Positions 48,761 to 58,598 of a DNA stretch of 64,000 bases are shown here, one piece after another. Both the position numbers and the translations under genes were made by a program. The notes beneath the pieces are model-generated. The model ran no database searches, was not told where the DNA came from, and saw only the letters and a program-made list of their open reading frames with translations. Source of the stretch: Drosophila persimilis (taxonomy: Eukaryota; Arthropoda; Insecta; Diptera; Drosophilidae); assembly GCF_003286085.1 (NCBI RefSeq), contig NW_020825340.1, forward strand, positions 1,240,001-1,304,000. The letters are read 5' to 3'. Numbering within the stretch: the stretch's first letter is position 1; each line of letters begins with the position of its first letter.

Positions 48761-48876
48761 ACCTTTCGATACACTTGCAGATCGGTGGGGCCCGATGCCT
48801 ACCTTTCGATACAATTGCAGATCGGTGGGGCCCGATGCCTACCTTTCGATACAATTGCAGATCGGTGGGCCCAATG
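48761..48876 (+). repeat. 40-bp tandem repeat, three units
   Basis: The unit starts ACCTTTCGATACAATTGCAG and continues ATCGGTGGGGCCCGATGCCT; copies begin at 48761, 48801 and 48841, with single-base differences. The block is absent at the matching place in the duplicate copy near 52490. Confidence 0.9.
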
Positions 48877-49287
48877 GTCATCGATCCATGACAGAAGTGA
48901 TCGCTTATTGTGCGGGAATGCGGGCACATATCCCTACTAAACATACATTTGTAGGTAATGCAACTTAAGGAAAGAGGGACCATGCCCGTTCATGGAACAT
49001 TTGGATCTTGAAAACACCATCTCACACGCCCACAAACAAGTGACAGAACCACAAACTTTGGAAGAGAGAGAGAAGACAAACAGCAAATATGAGCCAGCAC
49101 TGGCAAAAGTAGTTGAAGAGAGAGTGGAAAAGGCACCTGAGAAGAGGAGCAGGCGAACATGGAATGAGCGCACGCTTGTACCACACTTGCATTCATTTTT
49201 TCACCCGGTGGTCCATGACGAAGTTGTACAAGGTGGTCCGCTTACTCTCTTGCGGGTCTTATTTTTAAACATTAAAGAAAACAATAA

Positions 49288-49665
49288 TGCGGTCGAAATC
49301 ATAGTCCAAGACGCGCACCGTCTCCGAAAAACGCATGGGAGGGAGCTGTCCCACAATCACAGCCGGGATTAGCACTGGCACACTGGCGGTCCTGCACTCA
49401 TGGTTGTGCACAGTGTTGATCAGCTCCTGGCAGAGATGCTCCCTGGATGGAGTGGATGGATGAGTCCCTGGAATCCACGTGTGGATTGCATGAGGTTTGA
49501 ACTGTATCCATGGGCTATAAATGGACGAAACATTTGTCGATAATACAAATAAAAACTTTAACTCCACTTTTTCGATTTTTTAGGATCGTTCGGTTGGTTA
49601 ATTATAGAAAAATATGCAGGCATTACTGGAACAGAAGGAACAGCAGAAGGCATCCAGTAAATGTT
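49288..49665 (-). pseudogene. Gutted Sgs3-type glue gene
   Basis: On the minus strand the end of a glue gene can be recognised: the 3' UTR phrase GGTCGAAATCATAGTCCA (complement of the message), the conserved CQELINTV segment, and then, without the mucin repeat, signal peptide, intron or TATA box, the upstream region (CCATGGGCTATAAA, GATCGTTCGGTTGGTTAATT, ACTGGAACAGAAGGAACAG) shared with the copies at 53 and 61 kb. One deletion of about 0.7 kb therefore removed everything from the Cys-rich module to the core promoter, and the residual module has drifted. It cannot make a glue protein. Confidence 0.85.
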
Positions 49666-50397
49666 GCTAAAGATAGTGTTATTTCTAAAAAAAAATGTAT
49701 TCATAAATGCATGTCAGTATGTGTGTACATATCCATGGTATATGATATATGGTTTACGTTTAGGTTTGGTCTAGGAGATCATAACAGATCACACATTCTT
49801 GTCCTCCAAGGCGGGGTTCCGATCTTCAATGCTGCCTCCAATGTACCATTCATCTTTCTGTGTATTTCCACTGAGAATCTTTAGAGAAGTGCTATCTGCT
49901 ATGTACGATGTTCTATTGTGATCTCAGACGATTACTAGTCCTTCATTGGCCACAACCATCAGAATACAATAAATGAACAAATGAATACTGTCTCGATGAG
50001 GAATACCTGCATAGTGCACTACAGACAGAAGTAAGTATTTCCAATCCCAATCTTGTGTGCAGCACACGCATCTGATCCATTCGACATTACCCTGCCCTCT
50101 TCAAGGGTATGATAAGCAGACAGTCACCAAGACCCGAGACTGCCAAACCGAAACCTGTTTACACATTAGAAATGCTGATAAATAATACGAGTGCGAGTGC
50201 GAGTTCCCAGGGCAGGGCGCCGCAGTCCAGAATCTCTTATCAACACTGCGGCACTGCTCCGGATATTCACGGCTGTGTTTACACTGGCCACACACACGCA
50301 CACATGCACGTTGTGCCGGCAATTGCATTCCAGGCACCAGTCCAGTCGCTCCCACTGGAAGCCGGGCTTCGGCTTCGGCGTCGGCTTCCAGCTCCAC

Positions 50398-50430
50398 TAT
50401 AAGCGATGGATCTGAGAGAGTCTCGGCTCA
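50398..50430 (+). promoter_or_regulatory. Fuca core promoter
   Basis: TATAAG at 50398 and a TCAGTA initiator with its A at 50430 give the standard spacing of 32 bases. The leader would run 50430-50499. Confidence 0.7.
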
Positions 50431-50499
50431 GTAGAGCTCCGAGCGTCCAACAGAGCAGAGCCGAGCAGATCAGAACAGATCCGGTGATTAAGTGGAGAA

Positions 50500-52304
50500 A
50501 TGGGGCTTGTAACACGATTTGGATTCCCCGTTTGGATGGTGGTCGTGGGGCTGGGGCTGGTTGCATGGCGATCGGATGCGGCGCAAGGGATGGCCCCGCG
50601 GACCCGCTACGAGCCGAATTGGGCCAGTCTGGACCAGCGGCCCCTGCCCCGTTGGTATGATGAGGCCAAAGTGGGCATTTTTTTGCACTACGGCGTATAT
50701 TCGGTGCCGAGCTTCGGCTCCGAATGGTTCTGGCATAATTGGTTAAGTGAGTACGACACACATTGCTCTCGTATTGTAGTGCTATGGAGAGGCTGGAATC
50801 TCTGACTGTATTCCAGATCTGCGCACACCGGAGTACATACAATTCATGCAGCGCAATTACAAGCCGGACTTCACTTATCAGGAATTCGCAGACGAATTCA
50901 CAGCGGAGCTATTCAATGCCACACAATGGGCGTTGCTGTTCAAAGATAGCGGAGCCAGGTATACGCATGCATACTCTCTGCTGAGTGTTCAGTCGGAAAG
51001 TACTTATCCCTCTGCATCTCTAGATACGTTGTGCTCACCAGCAAGCATCACGATGGCTTCACCCTGTGGCCCTCGAAGCACAGCTTCAGCTGGAACTCCA
51101 TGGATGTGGGCCCCAAGCGCGATATAGTCAGTAAGTGTTCGGTTGGGGTTTAGAGGGAGGCATAGATTCAGATATATACCGCCCTCCACAGAGGAACTTG
51201 CGGCGGCCGTTCGCGGTGTTTCGGATCTGAAGTTCGGCCTGTACTATTCCCTCTTCGAGTGGTTCAACCGCCTGTGGATCGACGACAAGTTGCATCTCTT
51301 GATGCAGCAGCATTTCGTGGACCAGAAGGTGCGGCCCGAGCAGTTGGATCTGGTGCAGGAGTATCTGCCGGAGATCATTTGGTCCGACGGCGACTGGGAG
51401 GCCCCGGCCAAATACTGGAAGTCCGAGCAGTTCATTGCCTGGCTCTACAACGACAGTCCCGTGCGGGACACAGTCGTGACAAACGATCGCTGGGGGATGG
51501 GCACGGCCTGCAAGCACGGAGACTTCTACAACTGCGCGGATCGGTTCAATCCGGGCGTGCTGCAGTCCCACAAATGGGAGAATGCCTTCACCCTGGAGCG
51601 CAGCAGCTGGGGCCAACGCTTCGACGTCAGTCTGTCCAACTTCATGAGCACCAAGGATCTTATAAAGGGTGTGTAGAGGGGACCGTATCCGGAATCAGTC
51701 ACGCATTTCGTATGTTGCAGAGATCGTCACCACTGTGAGCTGCAACGGCAACGTCCTGATCAACGTGGGACCCACCAAATATGGCACCATCCTGCCGATA
51801 TTTGAGGAGCGCCTGCGCGACATGGGTCGCTGGCTAAAGATCAACGGCGAGGGCATCTATGGCAGCGTGCCATGGATCTACCAGAACGACACCGAGACGC
51901 CAAACGTGTGGTACACCCGTGGCCAGCAGGCTGAGTCCAATAGCAGCATCGCCATCTACGCCTTTGTACTGGACTATCCGTACGACACCAACGAATTGGA
52001 CATCCATCCGCTGGGCAAGGAGGTCACCATATCCCGGAATGTCCACTTAACCGGCCTCGACTTTGGCACTAACGGGGAGGTCCTGACCAAACAGACCACC
52101 AAAGTTGTCATGCTGGGCATGGGGAACACCAAAGTTCAGGTATGGATGCATCTATTGAGGCTTCTCGGACAGTGCTCTAACAATATTCCCCACCTGCAGT
52201 GGACCTCGAGCCATAACAAGCTGCACATCAAGTTTCCCCCGAAGAACCACATGGATAAGCGGGGCCTTGACTACGCCTGGACATTGAAGATAACCATAAC
52301 ATAA
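50500..52304 (+). CDS. Fuca: Alpha-L-fucosidase (GH29)
   Basis: This lysosomal or secreted glycoside hydrolase removes alpha-L-fucose from glycans. Exons 50500-50746, 50817-50958, 51024-51130, 51192-51668, 51721-52139 and 52200-52304 join in phase to 498 residues, matching the family length. A signal peptide covers about residues 1-30 (hydrophobic [12 protein letters not shown] then SDAAQG). GH29 hallmarks: [34 protein letters not shown] (substrate-binding His pair), LIWSDG-type motif [10 protein letters not shown] with the catalytic Asp nucleophile (about residue 245), [19 protein letters not shown] and the C-terminal beta-sandwich. AATAAA lies at 52379. The gene sits between two copies of a glue-gene block, and its promoter is present twice. 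It looks whole. Confidence 0.97.
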
Positions 52305-52729
52305 GCTTAAAGAACGATCTGTAAGATGACACTTTGTTTTTAATTTGATATGTATTTTAGCTCGATCAGCATTAACCGAATAAACAACCTTGGGACTTGT
52401 TTGTTTTCCTCTATGAAGAACGTATGCCAATTACTTTGAAAACCATATGAGTATCAATAGACCACAGCTGTTTTATTGCTGACAAGACAAGCATTGGATA
52501 CTTTCCATCCATCGTTCCATGACAGCTTTCTGATACAGTCATAGGCCTATCATAGAATGCTGGCGCAAGTCCATTCATTGGACTGAAGAAAGATTTGGAT
52601 CTCAGATGGGAGATGACAACATCTCCATGTTACTCTAACTGGCACATCGGTAGTTCCCTATGGCACCCCATACGATCGACAACACCATTTTCCAGTCGGT
52701 CATTAATGAAAAAATCACTCGATATTTGC

Positions 52730-53960
52730 AACAGGATGAACGATTGGAAGGCGACCGAAGACAGCTTTCCGCACGGGTTTATTATTATTATTATAAAAAG
52801 TCAACTTAAACAACATGAATTGATGAAAACATAACAATTGGGTCGAAATCATAGTCCAGGGCGAGCGCCGTCCCCGCCAAAGGCCTGGCAGGGATCGAAT
52901 CACAAATCACACATCACAACCGGGAGTAGGGTGTAAGGCTGGTCCACCTTACAACGTCCAATCCTTTTGACCGCACACGCACTGGCGGATCTTGCGCTCA
53001 AGGGTGCGCACAGTGTTGATCAGCTCCTGGCAGAGCTTCTCCTGGGATGGGCATCCCCGGCAAGCATCACCACCAGGACCGCAGGAGCCGCATGAAGGCC
53101 TCTTGGTGGTTGTTGCCGGCTTGGTGGGTTTTGTCGGCTTGGTGGGTTTTGTCGGCTTGGTGGGTTTTGTCGGCTTGGTGGGTTTTGTCGGCTTGGTGGG
53201 TTCTGTCGGCTTGGTGGGTTTTGTCGGCTTGGTGGGTTCTGTCGGCTTGGTGGGTTTTGCAGTGCTGCAAGTCGTTGTTGGCTTGGGAGTTGTTGGCTTA
53301 GGAGTTGTTGGCTTGGGAGTTGTTGGCTTGGGAGTTGTTGGCTTGGGAGTTGTTGGCTTGGGAGTTGTTGGCTTGGGAGTTGTTGGCTTGGGAGTTGTTG
53401 GCTTGGGAGTTGTTGGAGAGCATGGCGTTGGTGTTGTCGTGCATGGCTTTGGTGTTGTTGGTTCCGTGCATCCACACGACGAGCCAGTGGCAAGATCGGC
53501 CAAGCTGATGAGCAGGATGCTCGCTGCGGATGGAGTGGCATGGAAAGGATAAAGAATGAAGTGATTCAAGGAGATTAACAACCGATCCTTTGGGGGATCG
53601 GATCTACTTACCGATGATGGCAATGGTCAGCTTCATTCTAGTGCTTAAATTGACTTGTCAGGTGAGGAGGTGCCACGAACTGATGCCTTCCTTGGTGGAG
53701 TCTTCCCCTTTTATAGGTACCTTCCCGTGCAATGCCAGATCCACGTATGGATTGCATGAACTTTGAACAGTATCCATGGGCTAAAATTAAACGGACCATT
53801 TGTCGATAATGCAAATAAAAACTTGAACTCCACTTCGTTCGATATTTTGGGATCGTTCGGTTGGTTAATTATAGAAAAATGTGCAGGCATTACTGGAACA
53901 GAAGGAACAGCAGAAGGCATACAGTATTTGTGTACATATCCATGGTATATGGTTTAGTCT
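52730..53960 (-). repeat. Inverted repeat arm 1 (glue gene module)
   Basis: Near-identical in reverse complement to 60830-62118, through the 3' flank, 3' UTR, both exons, the intron, the TATA box and about 250 bases upstream. The arms are separated by about 6.9 kb. Confidence 0.88.
52949..53636 (-). CDS. Sgs3: Sgs3-type salivary glue mucin (inverted pair, left)
   Basis: In gene order, exons 53636-53612 and 53523-52949 with an 88-base intron give 199 residues. Signal peptide MKLTIAIIASILLISLADLA; then CGCTEP and short Cys-bearing units, nine TTPKP repeats, a TTTCSTAKP bridge, a run of PTKPT/PTEPT repeats ending in ATTTKRP, and the C-terminal module with seven Cys (CGSCGPGGDACRGCP, LCQELINTVRTLERKIRQCVC, GQKDWTL). 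The product would be a heavily O-glycosylated glue component. TATAAAAG (complement of 53708-53715) lies 34 bases before the initiator A at 53681, leaving a 45-base leader. It looks whole and is nearly identical to the gene at 61 kb except in repeat number, the end of the repeat and Glu versus Asp in the last module. Confidence 0.92.
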
Positions 53961-54188
53961 TAGGAGACAACTAGGAGATCATAACAGATCAAACATTCTT
54001 GTCCTCCAAGGCGGGCTTCCCATCTTCACTGCCGCCTCCGATGGTGGGGAACGGAACGGGGCCACCTGGATGGAGGGAGCTACAGCACATTCGATTACTT
54101 CGTAGCTACGTACGTAGATTCTTTAGAGATGTGCTAGAGGAATACCTTCATAGTGCACTACAGACAGAAGTAAGTATTTCCGACCCCA

Positions 54189-54515
54189 GTACCAGACTCT
54201 TACGTAGACTAGACAAGCTCCACAGAGCGGACCTGCCCAACAGGAGGACCTAGGATGGACATAAGCCCTGAGGACCTGACGAGATAAAGACCCTGGGCCA
54301 TTATGGAAGGGGTTTAACAGTTGCAATGCATGATGTTATCGTATATTGTTATTCGTGTTACTTGTTATTAATGATAAACGAATCCTACAATTAAAAAACG
54401 TGACGAACCTCTCCGGAGACCGGAGAAAAGAGTCCTTCAGTCATACAATAGTGCCTCATGATCTGCCCCATAAGAGAAGACTATGCGACGGACCTTATGG
54501 GACGGAAGATGTGTT
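54189..54515. other. Copy-specific insertion, unidentified
   Basis: About 327 bases that interrupt the homology between duplication copies B and A. I find no clear terminal repeats. A short + strand reading (RLLRRLDKLHRADLPNRRT, ending at 54253) gives it the look of a mobile-element scrap, but it could equally be sequence that copy A lost. Confidence 0.45.
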
Positions 54516-54519
54516 CTCG

Positions 54520-54891
54520 TGTGCAGCACAAGCATCTGATCCATTCGACATTACCCTACCCTCTTCAAGGGTATGATTAGCAGACAGTCACCAAGACCCG
54601 AGACTGCCAAACCGAAACCTGTTTACACATTAGAAATGCTGATAAATAATACGAATACGAGTGCGAGTGCGAGTTCCCAGGGCAGGGCGCCGCAGTCCAG
54701 AATCTCTTATCAACATTGCGGCACTGCTCCGGATATTCACGGCTGTGTTTACACTGGCCACACACACGCTCACATGCACGTTGTGCCGGCAATTGCATTC
54801 CAGGCACCAGTCCAGTCGCTGCCACTGGAAGCCGGGCTTCCAGCTCCAATATAGGCGATGAATCTGAGCGGCTCTCGGCTCAGTAGAGCTG
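54520..54891 (+). pseudogene. Orphan duplicate of the Fuca promoter and leader start
   Basis: More than 90 percent matching by eye to 50065-50440. It retains the TCAGTA initiator (A at 54882) and a TATA-like TATAGG at the same -32 spacing, one base different from TATAAG at the real gene. Coding sequence is missing. If still active, it would drive a transcript running antisense through the castor-like gene. Confidence 0.8.
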
Positions 54892-55063
54892 ACATTCAAG
54901 GTCATCATAGTCTTAAGAGAAAGATGGATCTGTGCATTAGAGCCGATTGATAGGAAGTACATACTCTCGCAGGTATATATTATGTCTTTATTTAAGCTTG
55001 TCTCAATTCACTCCATTGGGCTGCCTCTCATTGGTGGGCTATGATACAAATGGGACTGGGGGG
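54892..55063. other. Junction sequence and 3' flank of castor-like gene
   Basis: Unique sequence right of the duplication break. It probably includes the 3' UTR of the minus-strand zinc-finger gene. Confidence 0.4.
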
Positions 55064-58000
55064 CTAGGGATGGGTCTTTGGGTCCGGGCCGGAAGCTCCC
55101 TCCGACTTGGGCAGGGCGCTGCCGCTGCCGCTGCCGCTGCCGCTGCCCGCAGGCCTGTGCTTGTGGGAGGCGAGCTGTGCCCGGGAGAGGACGCTGCAGT
55201 TGCAGGTGACGCAGTGGTAGTGGGTGTGACGCAGCGCGTAGGAACAGGCCGGGGAGTTGCAGGACTCGTTGCTGGTAACCTTGCGGAAGCCCGCGGAGCG
55301 GACGTAGTCCAGGCGCAGGTGCAGACGTCGGTGGGCCACCACCTTGTTGGAGTCCGTGCAGACGTAGTCGCACTTGCGGCAGTGGAAGTGCGAAGTCTTC
55401 TTTAGGGCTGCTCCTCCTGCTCCTGGGGACTCTACAGAGGAGGGGTTTGGGGTTAGTCGGAGTTCAGGTCTCTGATGGAGGGACACGTACCTCTGCGCTG
55501 CCGGGAGGCGGGAGTCTCTTCGGGACAGCCGGAGGCATAGCAACAGCTGGCCACGCCGCACCGCATGTTGGCCCGAAACTGCTGGAAATCGTCGCCCATC
55601 AGCGTGTCCATGCGATCGTGCCGCGCCGTGTGCTGCACGAAGCGGGTCTTGTCGCAGAAGCTGTAGTGGCAGTCGCGCCGGTTGCAGTGGAAGTGCGACT
55701 GGTGGTTCCTGTAGCCGCACCGATCGAAGCCGCAGTCCTCGTTGAACCGGAACTTCAGGTATCCGCTGGGAATGTCGTGATCTCGCGCCCGCTTCGTGGG
55801 CGGCCGAGGCGTCTCTGTCACCGTTGTCGTCGCCGGAGAGCTCATTCCCAGCGTTGGATGCTCTGCCCCCGCCGTGGCTGCCACCGCCGCCGCCGCACTG
55901 GCAGCGGCCGCATTGATGAGCATCAGCTTCTGTTGGGCGGCGCTTTCGAGCAGCAGGCGCATGTCCAGAGCCGGCATCGGCTGGCTGGCCGCGGCCAGGA
56001 AGCTGGGCAGGAGCACCTGCCTCTGGTACAGGTCGATCAGCTGTTTGAACTGCAGCAGATTCAGATTCAGACCCGATCCTGACCCCGACCCCGCCGGCTG
56101 TTCGCCCAGCGCTGGCGCTGCTCCACCGGCAGTGGCCTCGGGCTGGCTTGGACGCATGCGCATGCTCAGATCTTCGGGCTGGTCCACCTCCAAGTCCGTT
56201 GCCTGCGGGCTGCTGCTGCTGCCCCTCTTCTGGCGATCAATCCTATCCGCCACTTCGGGCTGGTGAGCGGTGCAGGCATTCTCCGGGTAGAAAGTTCCTG
56301 CTGCACGGACAACTGGAATGGTGGATGGTGACAGCAAAAGGTACACCCCACGGACGGATCTACTTACCGGAAATCCTCTCCGGAATTCTTCCAGAGATGT
56401 TATTTGATGATGCTGTATCTGTAGAGTGTGAAGTTGGCTGAAAAGATGCCACATCGACTCGGATTCATGGGGACTGCTTATGGGGACTTTGTATAGCAAT
56501 CTCTTACCTGGGGTGAAGCTTCCTTGGGGCTCAGGGCCGTGCGGGCGCCTTGGAAGGCGCTCCGTTTGTTCGTCTCCGCCGCCGGGTATGTCGCCCACAC
56601 GCGACTCCGCTTCCGGCTCCGACTAGGGGTGAGATCTGTGGCTGTTGCTACCTGTTCCGTCCTCTCTCCGCTTTCGCTCAATGGGGCACTGGAGGCACTG
56701 GAGGCACTTGAGGCAGGAGCAGGCCCAGGCCCAGGCCCAGTCCCAGGCGCACTTGAGTGCTCATTTCTTTCCAATTTAAAGCTGGTGAAGATGGCCTGGG
56801 GCGAATGCTGAGCCTGCTGGCAACAGAAAGAGGTCTTTAATGGGTTTTTCAATCAACCAATTCCTACCAATATTTCCCAAAACGGCATGGAATTATTCCC
56901 GGATCACCCCCCTACGTTGTCATAGTTTTTGGTTTTCGGTTTTCGGTTTTTGGTTGTTCAGATTTTGGATTTATGACAAACGGTGCGCCCGCAACCAGTT
57001 TATTATTTCCGAAATTACTGTTAATGTTTTGTCGTTGGCCCAAAATGTCACTATTTGAATTTTGTTCACGCATCAAATCAATAATAAAGCGAAAAAGAGA
57101 GAGAGAAAGAACGAGCGAGACGTGAATAAGCCAACAGCCGAGGAGAAACCACAAACAAAACTATATACAAGCCAGCAAAATGCCATGGAATGTCCCAGCC
57201 GATGGATACCCTAACCGTAAATGGGCTTACGAAAGTCCCCCAAAAGGCAGCGGTGGTGGGTGCTTGAGTGCAGTGCATTGAGGACCGCAGAGGGGATTCC
57301 AGAGATCTCTAGGAGTACTAGGGGGCCTGGGAGAATGATGAATCGAGATATCAAGATACTCCTTCAGGCAGGAAGACCTTTCGCTTGTAGAGTATGAGCA
57401 CTCTGGTACTCTCATGCCTCATGCCTCATGTCTCATGGCTCGTAATAATAATTACACCGAAAACATTGAAAGACAATGAAACGAGTTTGCTTTTGGCTCT
57501 TTGCCTCTGATGTGCCCCTTTGCCACAACCACATCCACTGGCACCTATAGGTGTACGCACACCTTATTTGATTAAATACGCTACAAGTGTGTCTATAGGG
57601 AATTATTATTATTATAATTATTGGTGCGCTGTTGTCGTACTTATCGTTCCTTTCAATTGCCATGAGAGAGTGAGAGAGGGAGAGAGATTATCGCCACTTC
57701 CACCTAGCCCTTGCACATGCACAGATTCCATTCTCTTCCCCGTCCCCGATTTGGGTCAGGCATTATACGTGGATCCGCAGCGAGCGGCAGGCGGTGGGGG
57801 CTTATTTCCCAAAAGAATGCCGCAAATGGCAATGGACAAAATATTTATTCAAATGTGATTGTTTATCCACACAGAGCACAGAGCACAGCACAGCACAGCA
57901 CAGACACCAATCCAATGGGTCCGTCCGTCGCCAAGGAGAGTGACGCGTGGGCTGCGGGTAATCGTAAGCACACAAGTGCGCACCGCAAGGTAGTGGTGGT

Positions 58001-58598
58001 GCGGCATGGTATGGCATGGTGGTGCGTGTGTGCTCGGATCGGTTTGGATCGAAAAAATGTAGAAATTATGAAAATGACAGTTAAAAGCACAAAACGTTCG
58101 GCCGACGCCAGACGGGCGTAAATGAAATAAATGCGGAAACACTCGTTGTCAATATTAATATGACGAATATGGCAAAAACCAAATCCGAACACTCGCACCG
58201 CACCGCACAGCACACAAAATGCCGCATTAGGGCCCCAACGATAAGAGACGAGGCGGAACGTGTGAGGGGGGAGGGAGGAGGCGGCCACAGGGCCAAGCGG
58301 CCGCAAATAGGCGCAAATTCCACACTGCAATCGGGGCCCCCAGACATAGGCCAAAAAGGAGCCAGGCCAGAGCCCGGAACTGGGTCAAATCACGGCCCAA
58401 AGTCCCCGATCTACTTACGCTCTTGTAGACCTCCACAAAACGGTTCTTGGGCGGACGGCCCCGTTTCCGATTGAAGAACCCATCGATGGAGGTGATTTGG
58501 GTGGCCTGGGTCGCCAGGGTCGCCTGAATCGCCTGGTTGGTGGTGTTCAGGTCGCCGGGTGCATCCACATCCCCTCCTGGGGCGGCTCCTGACTCCAT
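55064..58598 (-). CDS. Castor/CASZ1-family zinc-finger protein, diverged
   Basis: Exons in gene order: 58598-58419, 56816-56508, 56418-56368, 56312-55491 and 55431-55064. The first encodes MESGAAPGGDVDAPGDLNTT and an AT-hook-like RKRGRPPKNRFVEVYKS. The fourth and fifth hold castor-type bipartite fingers: FNEDCGFDRCGY with HFHCNRRDCHYSFCDKTRFV and QHTARHDRMDTLMGDDF; MRCGVASCCY with HFHCRKCDYVCTDSNKVVAH; and ESCNSPACSY with HYHCVTCNCSVLSRAQLASH. A short EDLSMR-type motif (DQPEDLSMRMRP) precedes them. Castor is a neuroblast temporal-identity transcription factor, so a DNA-binding nuclear role is inferred. The sequence departs from castor at many finger positions, so it is more likely a paralogue than castor. 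The frame carried out of exon 2 does not match the finger exon unless a further 29 bases (GT...AG) are removed or another acceptor is used. If the 29 bases go, the protein has about 566 residues. The 5' end beyond exon 1 is not settled. Confidence 0.75.
56817..58418 (-). other. First intron of the castor-like gene
   Basis: About 1.6 kb without a gene. It contains TTATTA-rich patches, a GA tract (57665-57688) and CAGCA pentamers (57885-57902). Confidence 0.5.

Larger units (their letters stand above)
48735..50435. repeat. Segmental duplication, copy A (left)
   Basis: This block matches 52460-54891 in the same orientation: flank with GTTTTA(C/T)TGCTGA(T/C)AAGAC, Sgs-like remnant, shared upstream region and Fuca promoter. 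Copy A has lost nearly all glue-gene coding sequence, and has about 100 bases (about 49898-50005) missing from copy B. The functional Fuca gene follows directly. Confidence 0.8.
52460..54891. repeat. Segmental duplication, copy B (right)
   Basis: Direct copy of 48735-50435. It keeps an intact glue gene (52949-53636) and a second Fuca promoter, but no Fuca coding sequence: homology stops at about 54891, shortly after the initiator. It also has a private insertion at 54189-54515. Confidence 0.8.

Noticed and set aside
48992-49372. A 126-codon plus-strand open frame rich in Glu/Lys
   Set aside because: It runs into the 3' part of the dead glue copy on the opposite strand, and its sequence is not conserved at the matching place in duplication copy B.
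53047-53552. Open frames opposite the two other glue genes (also 61270-61851)
   Set aside because: Same explanation: periodic codons in the mucin repeat keep all frames open.
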